Shown piece by piece: positions 9,700 to 20,217 of a DNA stretch of 64,000 bases. Within the stretch, counting starts at the first letter, position 1; every line of letters starts with the position of its first letter. This DNA is from Rhodobacterales bacterium (GTDB lineage Bacteria; Pseudomonadota; Alphaproteobacteria; Rhodobacterales; Rhodobacteraceae), in contig PDRW01000031.1 in NCBI GenBank assembly GCA_002746935.1, positions 1 through 64,000 of the forward strand, in the 5' to 3' direction. The notes beneath the pieces are model-generated. The model saw only the letters and a program-made list of their open reading frames with translations. It did no database searches and was not told where the DNA came from. The translations under genes were made by a program, and so were the position numbers.

Positions 9700-11192
9700 G
9701 CAATATCGAGATCGGACTGTGGTCCTTCCCCGCCCTGATGGTGGCCATCTTCCTGCGCGTGCCGATCGGGCTGGCGATGTTTCTGGCCGGGTTCATCGGA
9801 CTTGGCATCGTCAACGGCGGGTTCGACATCGCGCTGGCCAAGCTGAAGAGCGAGACCTTCGGCACCTTCAGCTCCTATTCGCTGTCGATCGTGCCGATGT
9901 TTCTGCTGATGGGTCATTTCGCCACCCTCGGCGGCATGAGCCAGGCGCTGTTCCGCGCCGCCGAAAGCTGGCTCGGACACCGCCGCGGCGGGGTCGCGAT
10001 GGCCTCGATCGGCGCCTGTGCCGGTTTCGGCGCGATCTGCGGCTCCTCGCTCGCGACCGCCGCCACCATGGGCCGCACCGCGCTGCCCGAACTGCGCCGC
10101 TATGGCTATTCGGGCGGGTTTTCCACCGCCACCCTCGCCGCCGGCGGCACCCTCGGCATCCTGATCCCGCCCTCGGTGGTGCTGGTGATCTATGCCATCC
10201 TCGCCGAGCAGAACATCGCCAAGCTGTTCCTCGCGGCGATCGTGCCCGGCATCCTCGCCGCGGTGGGCTATGTGCTCACCATCTCGCTTTATGTCCGGCT
10301 CCACCCCGACAGCGCCGGCGTGCGCGCGCCGGTGCCGATGGCCGAACGTTTCCGCGCCATCGCCGACGTCTGGCCGGTGCTGCTGGTCTTCGGCCTCGTG
10401 GTCGGCGGCATCTATGGCGGGCTGTTCACCCCCACCGAAGGCGCCGCGGTCGGCGCGCTCGGCACCGGGCTGATCGCCTTTGCCGCGCGGGGGCTCGACT
10501 TCAAGGCGCTGCTCGGCTCCTTCACCGCCACCGCGCGCTCCACCGCGATGATCTTCTTCATCGTGCTCGGCGCGGCCTTCTACAACGGGTTCCTCGCGGT
10601 GACGCAGGTGCCACAGACGATGGCGGAATGGGTGCTGGCCCAGGGCTTCAGCCCCTGGGTGGTGCTGATCATCATCCTGTTCTTCTACCTGATCCTCGGC
10701 TGCCTGATGGACAGCCTGTCGATGATCCTGCTGACGATCCCGATCTTCTACCCGATCATCTCGGTGCTCGATTTCGGGATGGTCGATTTCGTCACCATGC
10801 AGCACGACCTGATCCGCGAGGCGCTCGCCAACGGCGTCGGTGACGCAGTGGCGCCAGACATCATCGAGCAGATCAAGGGCTTCCTCGCCGAAGGTCAGGA
10901 AGTGCCGCGCAAGCTCGCGCGTGAGGTCGGCGTGCGGCTGACCGAAGGCCGGGCCAATGCGATCGGCGTCGAATACACCGCGATCTGGTTCGGTGTGTTG
11001 GTGCTGATCGTGGTCGAGGTCGGGCTGATCACCCCGCCGGTGGGCATGATCCTGTTCATCATCAACGCGATGGACCGCACCACGCCGATCATCGAGACCT
11101 ACAAGGCGGTGATGTATTTCATCACTTCCGATCTGCTGCGGGTGGCGCTGCTGGTGCTGTTCCCGGCGATCACGCTGTTCCTGCTGCCCTGA
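9696..11192 (+). CDS. TRAP transporter large permease (DctM family) with loop insertion
   Basis: The sodium-coupled transport subunit, 498 aa, about a dozen membrane segments. The start is TTG 9696 (LSNIEIGLWSFPALMV), overlapping the dctQ stop as ATTGA and preceded by AAGGAGCAGGA; no ATG fits the start of the first helix. Core DctM motifs are present (RVPIGLAMFLAGF, GLITPPVGMILF near the end). It is longer than the usual ~430 aa. Residues about 363-428 (from VDFVTMQHDLIREAL to the sequence before IWFGVLVLIVVE) are a hydrophilic, charged insertion between two membrane segments that are normally adjacent. Confidence 0.92.
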   Translation: MSNIEIGLWSFPALMVAIFLRVPIGLAMFLAGFIGLGIVNGGFDIALAKLKSETFGTFSSYSLSIVPMFLLMGHFATLGGMSQALFRAAESWLGHRRGGVAMASIGACAGFGAICGSSLATAATMGRTALPELRRYGYSGGFSTATLAAGGTLGILIPPSVVLVIYAILAEQNIAKLFLAAIVPGILAAVGYVLTISLYVRLHPDSAGVRAPVPMAERFRAIADVWPVLLVFGLVVGGIYGGLFTPTEGAAVGALGTGLIAFAARGLDFKALLGSFTATARSTAMIFFIVLGAAFYNGFLAVTQVPQTMAEWVLAQGFSPWVVLIIILFFYLILGCLMDSLSMILLTIPIFYPIISVLDFGMVDFVTMQHDLIREALANGVGDAVAPDIIEQIKGFLAEGQEVPRKLAREVGVRLTEGRANAIGVEYTAIWFGVLVLIVVEVGLITPPVGMILFIINAMDRTTPIIETYKAVMYFITSDLLRVALLVLFPAITLFLLP

Positions 11193-11201
11193 CGCGGCGG
11201 G

Positions 11202-11260
11202 GCCGGGCCCGGACGTGCGTTCGGGCCCGGCGTTTCACAGGCCTCCGGCGGCCTGAAACG
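11202..11260 (+). terminator. two consecutive hairpins after the TRAP operon
   Basis: GCCGGGCCCG (11202-11211) pairs with CGGGCCCGGC (11222-11231), then GTTTC. A second imperfect hairpin follows directly, CGTTTCA...TGAAACG at 11231-11260. Together they separate the TRAP genes from the crotonase operon. Confidence 0.6.
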
Positions 11261-11323
11261 CCGGATCCCCGAAACGCTGGTTCCCCAGAGCGGCGCGCAA
11301 TTTCCGGATTGTCTTTCCGGCGG

Positions 11324-11350
11324 TAATGGTTATGTTTCATAACAGTTATG
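11324..11350. promoter_or_regulatory. putative MarR (CouR/FerC-like) operator
   Basis: GTTATG-TTT-CATAAC (11329-11343) is a perfect 6-bp inverted repeat, and CATAAC-A-GTTATG (11338-11350) is a second perfect one sharing an arm, so three half-sites lie in tandem. TAATGGTTAT at 11324-11333 repeats the core upstream of the TRAP operon. The site lies 34 nt before the crotonase start, in the position expected for a repressor such as the MarR protein encoded two genes later. Confidence 0.65.
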
Positions 11351-11383
11351 AAAATACATGATCCCGGAAGCGAAAGGCGCGGC

Positions 11384-12154
11384 ATGAGCGACGATATCCT
11401 CAAGGTTTCGGTCTCAAAGGATGGCGTGGCCACCCTCACCATGAACCGTCCCGGCAAGCGCAACGCGATGAACGACCGGTTGCTCGCGGCGCTCGGCGGC
11501 TTCTTTTCCGCCCCGCCCGAGGGCGTGAAGGCGGTGGTGCTCACCGGCACCGAGGGGCATTACTGCTCCGGCCTTGACCTCGCCGAACACACCCAGCGCA
11601 ATGCCGAAGACACGATGCGCCATTCGCGCAACTGGCACGCGATCATGGACCGGATCCAGTTCGGCGGGCTGCCGGTGGTCTCGGCGATGTTCGGGGCGGT
11701 GATCGGCGGCGGGCTGGAGTTGGCCAGCGCCACCCATGTGCGCCTCAGCGAACCCTCGACGATCTTTCAGCTTCCCGAGGGCAAGCGCGGCATCTTCGTC
11801 GGTGGCGGGGCCTCGGTGCGGGTCGGGCGGATTCTCGGCGCCGACCGGCTGACCGAGATGATGCTCACCGGGCGGCGCTACGGCTCGGAAGAGGGGCTGG
11901 CGCTCGGGCTCAGCCATTATGCGGTGGGCGAGGGCGAGGCGCTCGGCAAGGCGCAGGCGCTTGCCCGCAAGATCGCCGCCAACGCGCCGCTGTCCAATTA
12001 CATCATGATTCAGGCCATCGCCCGGATCGCCGACATGTCGAAGACCGACGGGCTGTTTACCGAAAGCCTCTGCGCCGCGATCACCCAGACCAGCCCCGAC
12101 GCCATCGAGGGGTTGCAGGCCTTCCTGCAAAAGCGCGACCCCTCGTTCCGGTAG
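11384..12154 (+). CDS. enoyl-CoA hydratase/isomerase family protein (crotonase)
   Basis: A 256-aa crotonase. The conserved elements are NRPGKRNAMN, the oxyanion-hole segment YCSGLDLAEH, the second oxyanion motif GAVIGGGLELASATHV, and the acid-base glutamate region LPEGKRGIFVGGG. Start ATG 11384 (MSDDILKV) has AAGG 8 nt upstream; an in-frame ATG at 11348 lies inside the operator and is unlikely. It abuts the marR gene (stop and next ATG adjacent). Given the feruloyl-CoA synthase downstream it probably hydrates coumaroyl/feruloyl-CoA. Whether it also performs retro-aldol cleavage (vanillin-forming Ech) is unclear; the amidohydrolase and acyl-CoA dehydrogenase downstream argue for a beta-oxidative route. 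Confidence 0.88.
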   Translation: MSDDILKVSVSKDGVATLTMNRPGKRNAMNDRLLAALGGFFSAPPEGVKAVVLTGTEGHYCSGLDLAEHTQRNAEDTMRHSRNWHAIMDRIQFGGLPVVSAMFGAVIGGGLELASATHVRLSEPSTIFQLPEGKRGIFVGGGASVRVGRILGADRLTEMMLTGRRYGSEEGLALGLSHYAVGEGEALGKAQALARKIAANAPLSNYIMIQAIARIADMSKTDGLFTESLCAAITQTSPDAIEGLQAFLQKRDPSFR

Positions 12155-12622
12155 ATGCCCATGCCCGATGCCAAACGCCCGACTGTCTCGGACGCCGCCC
12201 TGCGCGGCCTCGTCGGCTACAACATGAAGCGGGCGTTCATGGCGGTCGGCGCCGATCTGGCACGCAGCCTCGACCCCTTTGGCCTGCGCATGCTCACCTT
12301 CACCGCGCTCACGCTGGTGGACGACAACCCCGGCCTCAGCCAGTCGCAACTGGCGCAGGCGATGCAGATGGAACGGCCCAATCTGGTGGTGGTGGTCGAT
12401 GAGCTGGAGCGGCGCGGGTTGATCACCCGCGACCGCGTGCCCACCGACCGGCGCGCCTATGCGCTGCATGTCACCGCCGAAGGCGCCCGGCTGCGCGCCA
12501 GCGCCGCCAACGCCGTGGCGGCCCATGAAGCCCGGCTCACCGCGGGGCTGACGCCGGGGGAACAAACCGCTCTGATCGCCGCGCTCAGGGCGATCGAAAC
12601 CTCACCCAAAGGAAGAAGCTGA
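12155..12622 (+). CDS. MarR family transcriptional regulator (CouR-like)
   Basis: A 155-aa MarR protein: dimerisation helices at both ends, HTH in LSQSQLAQAMQMERPNLVVVVDELERRGLI and a wing with RDRVPTDRRAYALHVT. It starts directly after the crotonase stop, and its own TGA overlaps the ATG of feruloyl-CoA synthase (TGATG), so the genes are coupled. MarR regulators in equivalent positions (CouR, FerC, HcaR) are repressors released by hydroxycinnamoyl-CoA thioesters. The palindromes at 11324-11350 and 7783-7804 are candidate binding sites. The functional assignment is inference from context. Confidence 0.88.
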   Translation: MPMPDAKRPTVSDAALRGLVGYNMKRAFMAVGADLARSLDPFGLRMLTFTALTLVDDNPGLSQSQLAQAMQMERPNLVVVVDELERRGLITRDRVPTDRRAYALHVTAEGARLRASAANAVAAHEARLTAGLTPGEQTALIAALRAIETSPKGRS

Positions 12623-14439
12623 TGGGCCCGCACTACCGTCCCCACGCCGCCCGGCTGGAAACCCGCGCCGATGGCACCCTGCTCTACACCAGCGCCTGCG
12701 AAATGTCGGCGCCCGTCCGCACCACCGGCGACTGGCTGCACCGCTGGGCCGAAGAGCGGCCGCAGAAGACCTTTCTCGCCGAACGCTACGGCGCCGGATG
12801 GCATGAGGTGAGCTATGCCGAGGTGCTGGAGCAGGTGCGGGCCATCGGGGCCGCGCTGGTGGCGCGGGGGCTCGACGAGAGCACCCCGGTGCTGGTGATC
12901 TCCGGCAATGGCATCGACCACGGGCTGCTGGCGCTCGCGGGGCAATATGTCGGGGTGCCGGTGGTGCCGGTGGCGGAGCAATATGCGCTGATCCACGGTG
13001 CCCACGCCCGGCTGCGCCATGCGATCGACCTCGTGCGGCCGAAAATGGCCTATGCGGTGGATGCCGACCAATACGGCGAGGCGCTGGCGCTCGACGCCTT
13101 TGACGGTATCGAACTGGTGGCGACGCGCCCCGGCCACAACCCGCGCGTCACCCCCTTCGCCGATCTGCTGAAGGGCGACGCGGGCGTGGATGTCGATGCC
13201 GCCCATGCCGCCGTCGGCCCCGACAGCGTGGTCAAGATCCTGCTCACCTCCGGCTCCACCTCGGCGCCCAAGGGTGTGCCCACCACCCACCGGATGATGT
13301 GCACCAATCAGGCCCAGCTTCTGGATGCGCTGCCGTTCCTCGCCGATAACCCGCCGGTGCTGGTCGACTGGCTGCCGTGGAACCACGTCTTCGGCGGGTC
13401 GAAGAATTTCAATCTCGTGCTGGCAAGCGGCGGCACGCTCTATATCGACGACGGCAAGCCGGTGCCCGCGCTGATGGCCCGCACCCTCGAAAACAACGCG
13501 CTGGTCTCGCCGACGATCAGCTTCAACGTGCCGCTCGGCCATGCCCGGATGGTGGAGGCGCTGAAAACCGACGCCGATCTGCGCAAGACCTTCTTTGCCC
13601 GGCTCGACATGATCTTCTACGCCGGCGCCTCGCTGCCGCAGGAGGTCTGGGAGGGCTACAAGGCGCTTGCCCTCGCCGAGACCGGCCGGGTGCCGCTGAT
13701 GAACACCTCCTGGGGGCTCACCGAAACCGCCCCCTCGACGCTGATCCAGCACGAACCGACCGACCGCGCCGGGATCGTCGGCGTGCCGGTGACCGGGGCG
13801 ACGGTGAAGCTGATCCCGGGCGAGGACGATCCCGCGCGGTTCGAAGTGCGGGTGAAGGGGCCGAACCTGTTCAGCGGCTACCTTGGCGACCCGGAGAAGA
13901 CCGCCGAGGCCTTTGACGCCGAGGGCTTCTTCATCACCGGCGACGCGATGCGTTTCGTCGAGCCCGGCGCGCCCGACCTCGGGCTGGCTTTCGACGGCCG
14001 GATCTCCGAGGATTTCAAGCTGATGACCGGCACCTGGGTGCGCGCGGCGCAGCTCAGGCTGGAGCTTCTGGCGCAACTCGGCCCCCTTGTGAGCGACATC
14101 GTGGTGACCGGCGCCGACCGCAGGGAAATCGGCCTGATGGTGTTCCTCGACGAGCCGGAACTCGACGCCGAAGGCTTCGCCCGCGAGGCGCAGGGCGGCG
14201 CCTATACCAACCGCATGCTCAAGGGAGAGATCGCCCGCCGCCTCGCCGAACGCGCCCGCGAGGTGCAGGGCTCGTCGACCCATGTCGCCCGCGCTATCCT
14301 GCTCACGGAAGGCCCCGACATCGGCGCGGGCGAGGTCACCGCCAAGGGCAATCTCAACGCCCGCAGGATCCTCGCCCGCCGCAAGGCGCTGCTGGACCGG
14401 CTCTATGACGACGCCGATCCCGCCACCATCACCTACTGA
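12622..14439 (+). CDS. fcs: feruloyl-CoA synthase (AMP-forming)
   Basis: A 605-aa ANL-superfamily acyl-CoA synthetase that activates ferulate, p-coumarate or caffeate with ATP and CoA. Motifs: phosphate loop [18 protein letters not shown]5 motif [13 protein letters not shown], the hinge/ribose-binding region [17 protein letters not shown] typical of Fcs, and the A10 catalytic lysine in [12 protein letters not shown] (Lys575). The N terminus ([34 protein letters not shown]) resembles feruloyl-CoA synthases rather than plant-type 4CL. The A10 lysine is the residue acetylated by Pat-type enzymes in related AMP-forming synthetases, which matters because an HDAC-type deacetylase and a GNAT fusion are encoded nearby. 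Confidence 0.9.
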   Translation: MGPHYRPHAARLETRADGTLLYTSACEMSAPVRTTGDWLHRWAEERPQKTFLAERYGAGWHEVSYAEVLEQVRAIGAALVARGLDESTPVLVISGNGIDHGLLALAGQYVGVPVVPVAEQYALIHGAHARLRHAIDLVRPKMAYAVDADQYGEALALDAFDGIELVATRPGHNPRVTPFADLLKGDAGVDVDAAHAAVGPDSVVKILLTSGSTSAPKGVPTTHRMMCTNQAQLLDALPFLADNPPVLVDWLPWNHVFGGSKNFNLVLASGGTLYIDDGKPVPALMARTLENNALVSPTISFNVPLGHARMVEALKTDADLRKTFFARLDMIFYAGASLPQEVWEGYKALALAETGRVPLMNTSWGLTETAPSTLIQHEPTDRAGIVGVPVTGATVKLIPGEDDPARFEVRVKGPNLFSGYLGDPEKTAEAFDAEGFFITGDAMRFVEPGAPDLGLAFDGRISEDFKLMTGTWVRAAQLRLELLAQLGPLVSDIVVTGADRREIGLMVFLDEPELDAEGFAREAQGGAYTNRMLKGEIARRLAERAREVQGSSTHVARAILLTEGPDIGAGEVTAKGNLNARRILARRKALLDRLYDDADPATITY

Positions 14440-14481
14440 GCCGGAAGGCCGGAAACAGGGTCCAGAACCCGGGAGGCACAT

Positions 14482-15357
14482 ATGATCGATATTTCAAAGG
14501 TCCGCGCGATCGACATCCACACCCATGCCGAGGAGCCCTGCGGCTGTCATGCCGACGACGGCTATGACGAGCTTCAGGCCAATATGGCGAAATATTTCGG
14601 CGCCCCCTGGTCGCATCCGCCGACCATCCCCGAGACCGCCGCGCACTATCGCGAACAGAATATCGCCGCGGTGATCTTCCCCGTCGATGCCGAGCGCGAA
14701 ACCGGCTACCGGCGCTATTCCAACGACGAGGTTGCCGAGCTGGTCGCGGATAATTCCGACGTGCTGATCCAGTTCGCCTCGATCGACCCGTGGAAGGGAA
14801 AGATGGGCGTGCGCGAGGCGCGGCGCATGGTCCGTGACTATGGGGTGAAGGGCTTCAAGTTCCACCCGACCATGCAGGGTTTCTACCCCAACGACCGCAT
14901 GGCCTATCCGCTCTATGAGGCGATCGAGGAGGAAGGCGCGATTGCGCTGTTCCACACCGGCCAGACCGGTGTCGGCTCCGGCATGCCCGGCGGCAACGGG
15001 ATGCGGCTGAAATATTCCAACCCGATGTATATCGACGATGTTGCGGTCGACTTCCCCGACCTGAAGATCATCCTCGCCCACCCCTCCTTCCCATGGCAGG
15101 AGGAGGCGCTGTCGGTCGCTCAGCACAAGCCCAATGTCCATATCGACCTCTCCGGCTGGTCGCCGAAATACTTCCCGCCGATCCTGGTGAAATACGCCAA
15201 TTCGATCCTGAAGAAGAAGGTGCTGTTCGGCTCCGACTGGCCGCTGATCTCGCCCGAACGGTGGCTCGCCGCGTTCGACCAGCTCGAGATCAAGCCCGAA
15301 GTCCGCCCCGACATTCTCAGGAACAACGCCGCACGGTTGTTGGGCTTCGCCCCATGA
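14482..15357 (+). CDS. amidohydrolase family protein, likely aryl beta-ketoacyl-CoA hydrolase
   Basis: A 291-aa amidohydrolase-2 (TIM-barrel metal hydrolase). Metal-ligand motifs: DIHTHAEE (His13, His15), ALFHTGQTG, IILAHPSFPW and the late aspartate in VLFGSDWPL. GGGAGG precedes ATG 14482, and the last bases overlap the next ATG (ATGA). Members of this family called 4-hydroxyphenyl-beta-ketoacyl-CoA hydrolases (CouO type in Rhodococcus) split the beta-ketoacyl-CoA made during side-chain oxidation of p-coumarate. The position between fcs and an acyl-CoA dehydrogenase supports that role here. Decarboxylase activity is the main alternative for this superfamily. Confidence 0.82.
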   Translation: MIDISKVRAIDIHTHAEEPCGCHADDGYDELQANMAKYFGAPWSHPPTIPETAAHYREQNIAAVIFPVDAERETGYRRYSNDEVAELVADNSDVLIQFASIDPWKGKMGVREARRMVRDYGVKGFKFHPTMQGFYPNDRMAYPLYEAIEEEGAIALFHTGQTGVGSGMPGGNGMRLKYSNPMYIDDVAVDFPDLKIILAHPSFPWQEEALSVAQHKPNVHIDLSGWSPKYFPPILVKYANSILKKKVLFGSDWPLISPERWLAAFDQLEIKPEVRPDILRNNAARLLGFAP

Positions 15358-16934
15358 TACCCTTTGCGGCCCCGGTGGACGACATCCTGTTCACCCTCGA
15401 CCATGTGGCCGGCGCGCCCCGCCTTCCGGGCTACGACAGCGGCATGGCCCGCGAAATCGCCGGCCATTTCGCCGCTTTCGCCGAAGGCGTCATCGCCCCG
15501 ATCGACGCCCCCGGCGACCGTGAAGGCGCGCGGCTCGTCGACGGCCGGGTGACGCTGCCCGCGGGCTATCGCGCGGCCTTTGCGGCCTTTGCGGAGCAGG
15601 GCTGGACCGGCCTCACCGCGCCCGAAGACTACGGCGGGCAGGGGCAGGACGGGGTGATCGGCGCCATCGTCTCGGAAATCGAAACCGGCGCGTCCCAGGC
15701 CTTCAACATGCTGGTGAACCTGACCCCGGGGCATATCCGCACGCTGATGGCCCATGGCACCGAAGACCAGAAGGCGCGGTTCATCCCGCCGCTGGCGGAG
15801 GGACGCTGGCTCGGCACCATGTGCCTCACCGAGCCGGGGGCGGGGTCGGACCTCGGCCAGATCCGCACCCGCGCGGTGGCGGAAGGCGCAAACTGGCGCC
15901 TGACCGGCGAGAAGATCTTCATTTCCGGCGGCGATCAGGACATCTCCGAAAACGTGTTCCACCTCGTGCTGGCGCGGACCGGCGCGCCGGACGAGGGGGT
16001 GAAGGGGCTGTCGCTCTTTGCCTGTCCGGCGGTGCTTGAAGACGGCGCCCGCAATGCCGTGCGGGTCACCCGTATCGAGGAGAAGATGGGTCTCCACGCC
16101 CAGCCCACCTGCCAGCTTGCCTTCGACGGCGCCCGGGCGGAGCTTGTGGGCAAGGCGGAGCAGGGGCTCCGCGCGATGTTCACGCTGATGAACCACGCCC
16201 GGATCGACGTGGCGCTTCAGGGCGTGGCGCAGGCGGCGCGGGCGAGCCATATCGCCCGCAGCTATGCCGCCGACCGGGTGCAGGGCCGCGGGCGCACCAT
16301 CGACCACCACGGCGATGTCGCCCGGATGCTCGCCGAGATCGACGCCGCCGCCCTCGGTGGCCGCGCCATGACCCATCTGGCGCTGGTGACGCTGGAGGCG
16401 GGCGACGACCCATGGCTGCTCGAATGCCTCACCCCCGTGGTCAAGGCGCATTGCACCAAGGCCGGGATGCGCGCCGCCGAAACCGCCATGCAGGTGCTGG
16501 GCGGCTATGGCTATCTCGAGGAATACCGGCTCAGCCAGATCTACCGCGACATCCGCATCGCGGCGATCTACGAGGGCACCAACGGTATCCACGCCATGGC
16601 GCTCGCGGCGCGCCTGCTCCGCCTCGAAGGCGGCGCGGCGCTTGATGCTTTCGCCCGTTTCATCGCCGCGCAGGACGAGACCCCCGGCCTCGCCCGGGCC
16701 TTTGCGGCGTGGAAAGCGGCACGCGCCCATCTCGACGCCGGTGCCGACCCGGGGCCGATTGCCATGGCCTTCCTGCGGCTCACCGCGCGGACGCTGGAAC
16801 AGGCCATCTGGGCCCGTATCGAGGCCGCCGCGGCGCATCACCCGGACCCGGCCCGCCTCATTCGCGCCGCGGCGCAGGTGGCGCGGCAGGCGGCGCGGGC
16901 CGAGGCCGATCTGGCGGAGATCCAAGCGGGCTAA
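15354..16934 (+). CDS. acyl-CoA dehydrogenase
   Basis: A 526-aa FAD-dependent acyl-CoA dehydrogenase with an N-terminal extension, of the larger DmdC/FadE-like class. FAD-binding and active-site motifs are clear: CLTEPGAGSDLGQIRTRA, KIFISGGDQDI, QVLGGYGYLEEY and the catalytic glutamate context IYEGTNGIHAM. Translation is coupled to the amidohydrolase by an ATGA overlap at 15354. In this operon it may reduce or oxidise the C3 side chain of phenylpropanoid-CoA, for instance dihydro forms to cinnamoyl-CoA, allowing saturated phenylpropanoids to enter the route. The exact substrate is inference. Confidence 0.9.
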   Translation: MIPFAAPVDDILFTLDHVAGAPRLPGYDSGMAREIAGHFAAFAEGVIAPIDAPGDREGARLVDGRVTLPAGYRAAFAAFAEQGWTGLTAPEDYGGQGQDGVIGAIVSEIETGASQAFNMLVNLTPGHIRTLMAHGTEDQKARFIPPLAEGRWLGTMCLTEPGAGSDLGQIRTRAVAEGANWRLTGEKIFISGGDQDISENVFHLVLARTGAPDEGVKGLSLFACPAVLEDGARNAVRVTRIEEKMGLHAQPTCQLAFDGARAELVGKAEQGLRAMFTLMNHARIDVALQGVAQAARASHIARSYAADRVQGRGRTIDHHGDVARMLAEIDAAALGGRAMTHLALVTLEAGDDPWLLECLTPVVKAHCTKAGMRAAETAMQVLGGYGYLEEYRLSQIYRDIRIAAIYEGTNGIHAMALAARLLRLEGGAALDAFARFIAAQDETPGLARAFAAWKAARAHLDAGADPGPIAMAFLRLTARTLEQAIWARIEAAAAHHPDPARLIRAAAQVARQAARAEADLAEIQAG

Positions 16935-16984
16935 GCCCGGGCAAAGGCAAAGGGCGGCTGCGGGGCCGCCCTCCGGGCCCGGCC

Positions 16985-19042
<2,058 letters not shown>

Positions 19043-19055
19043 GGTCTTCTCTTTG

Positions 19056-19097
19056 TTGGACAGGACGTGTTGGGCAGGACGTATTGGGCAGGAAACA
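19056..19097. repeat. 14-bp tandem repeat, three units
   Basis: TTGGACAGGACGTG, TTGGGCAGGACGTA and TTGGGCAGGAAACA follow one another exactly at 19056, 19070 and 19084. The array lies in the 5' leader of the FadB-like gene, ending 14 nt from its start codon. It may have grown by slippage or act as repeated binding sites. Confidence 0.7.
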
Positions 19098-19172
19098 GGC
19101 CCCCGGGCCGGTGTCGCGCGGACCGGGGGCAATTGTGACGCAGCGCTGCGGCGGGCCGGGCGGCCGGGCGGC

Positions 19173-20096
19173 TCAGCCCAGCAGCACGTCGAGATGGCGG
19201 ATCACCGAGCGCGCCAGCGCATGGGGCTCGTAACCGCCTTCGAGCATCGACACCACCCGGCCTTCGGCGTGTTTCTGGGCGACCTTCACCAACTCGCCGG
19301 TGAGCCAGCCGAAATCCTCGTCGCTCAGCGCCAATGTCGACATGTCGTCGGCCATATGGGCGTCGAACCCGGCGGAGATCAGCAGCATCTGCGGCGCGAA
19401 AGCGTCGAGATGCGGCAGCCAGTGTTCGGCGATCGCCTTGCGGAAGGCCGGCCCGTCGGTGCCCGCGGGAAGCGGCACGTCGACGAGGTTGTCGGTTTCC
19501 TTTTCGTGGCCGGTGAAGGGGTAGAACGGGTGCTGGAACGACGAACAGAACAGCACCCGGGGCTCGTCCTTGAAGATGTCTTCGGTGCCGTTGCCGTGAT
19601 GGACGTCGAAATCCACCACCGCGACCCGCTCGAGCCCGTGGACGTCGAGCGCATGCGCCGCGGCGACGGCGATGTTGTTGAACAGACAAAAGCCCATCGC
19701 CTGCCCGCGCACCGCATGGTGCCCCGGCGGGCGCACGGCGCAGAACACCGGGTTGGCCTCGCCGCGCATCACCAGATCCACCGCCAGCACCCCGGCGCCG
19801 GAGGCGCGTTCGGCGGCGCGCAGCGAGCCCGGGCTCATCACCGTGTCGCCGTCGATCTCCACCGAAGGCTCGCCCGGCCCGGGGGCCATGGCATAGACGC
19901 GGTCGAGGTAACCGGCATCGTGCACCCGTTCGAGATCGGCGCGCGCGACCTGAGGGGCGTCGTAATGGCGCAGCACATAATCCATGCCGGAGGCGATCAG
20001 CTGGTTGGTGATCGCTTCGAGGCGAATGGGGGCGTCAGGGTGCAGATCGCCGGCATCGTGATCGTGGCACTCGTAGTGGGAAATGAAGCCGAGCAT
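19173..20096 (-). CDS. histone deacetylase family protein (acetoin utilisation/lysine deacetylase type)
   Basis: A 307-aa zinc hydrolase of the HDAC superfamily. All catalytic features are present: His126-His127 in RPPGHHA, zinc ligands Asp164 and His166 in DFDVHHGNGTEDIF, third ligand Asp245 in ISAGFDAH, and the transition-state tyrosine in EGGYEPHAL. GGAGG lies 5 nt upstream of the start. Bacterial members deacetylate proteins or acetylated polyamines. Next to an acyl-CoA synthetase and a GNAT fusion it could remove acetyl groups from the synthetase, as shown for other deacetylases acting on AMP-forming synthetases in R. palustris. It is separated by 121 bp from the upstream ligase gene. 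Confidence 0.9.
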   Translation of the reverse strand: MLGFISHYECHDHDAGDLHPDAPIRLEAITNQLIASGMDYVLRHYDAPQVARADLERVHDAGYLDRVYAMAPGPGEPSVEIDGDTVMSPGSLRAAERASGAGVLAVDLVMRGEANPVFCAVRPPGHHAVRGQAMGFCLFNNIAVAAAHALDVHGLERVAVVDFDVHHGNGTEDIFKDEPRVLFCSSFQHPFYPFTGHEKETDNLVDVPLPAGTDGPAFRKAIAEHWLPHLDAFAPQMLLISAGFDAHMADDMSTLALSDEDFGWLTGELVKVAQKHAEGRVVSMLEGGYEPHALARSVIRHLDVLLG

Positions 20097-20217
20097 GTTA
20101 CCTCCGGGCTGGTTGCGAGAAGGTTAGGCCCGGCGCCGCCGCCCCGCAAGAGATTGCAGCAAAAGACGCGCACCGGGAGAGGACGCAAGCCCCCGGCACG
20201 CTGCGCTCGCGAAAGGC

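Noticed and set aside
11348-11383. Upstream ATG as start of the crotonase
   Set aside because: It falls inside the operator dyad, has no ribosome site, and adds residues not expected for the family.
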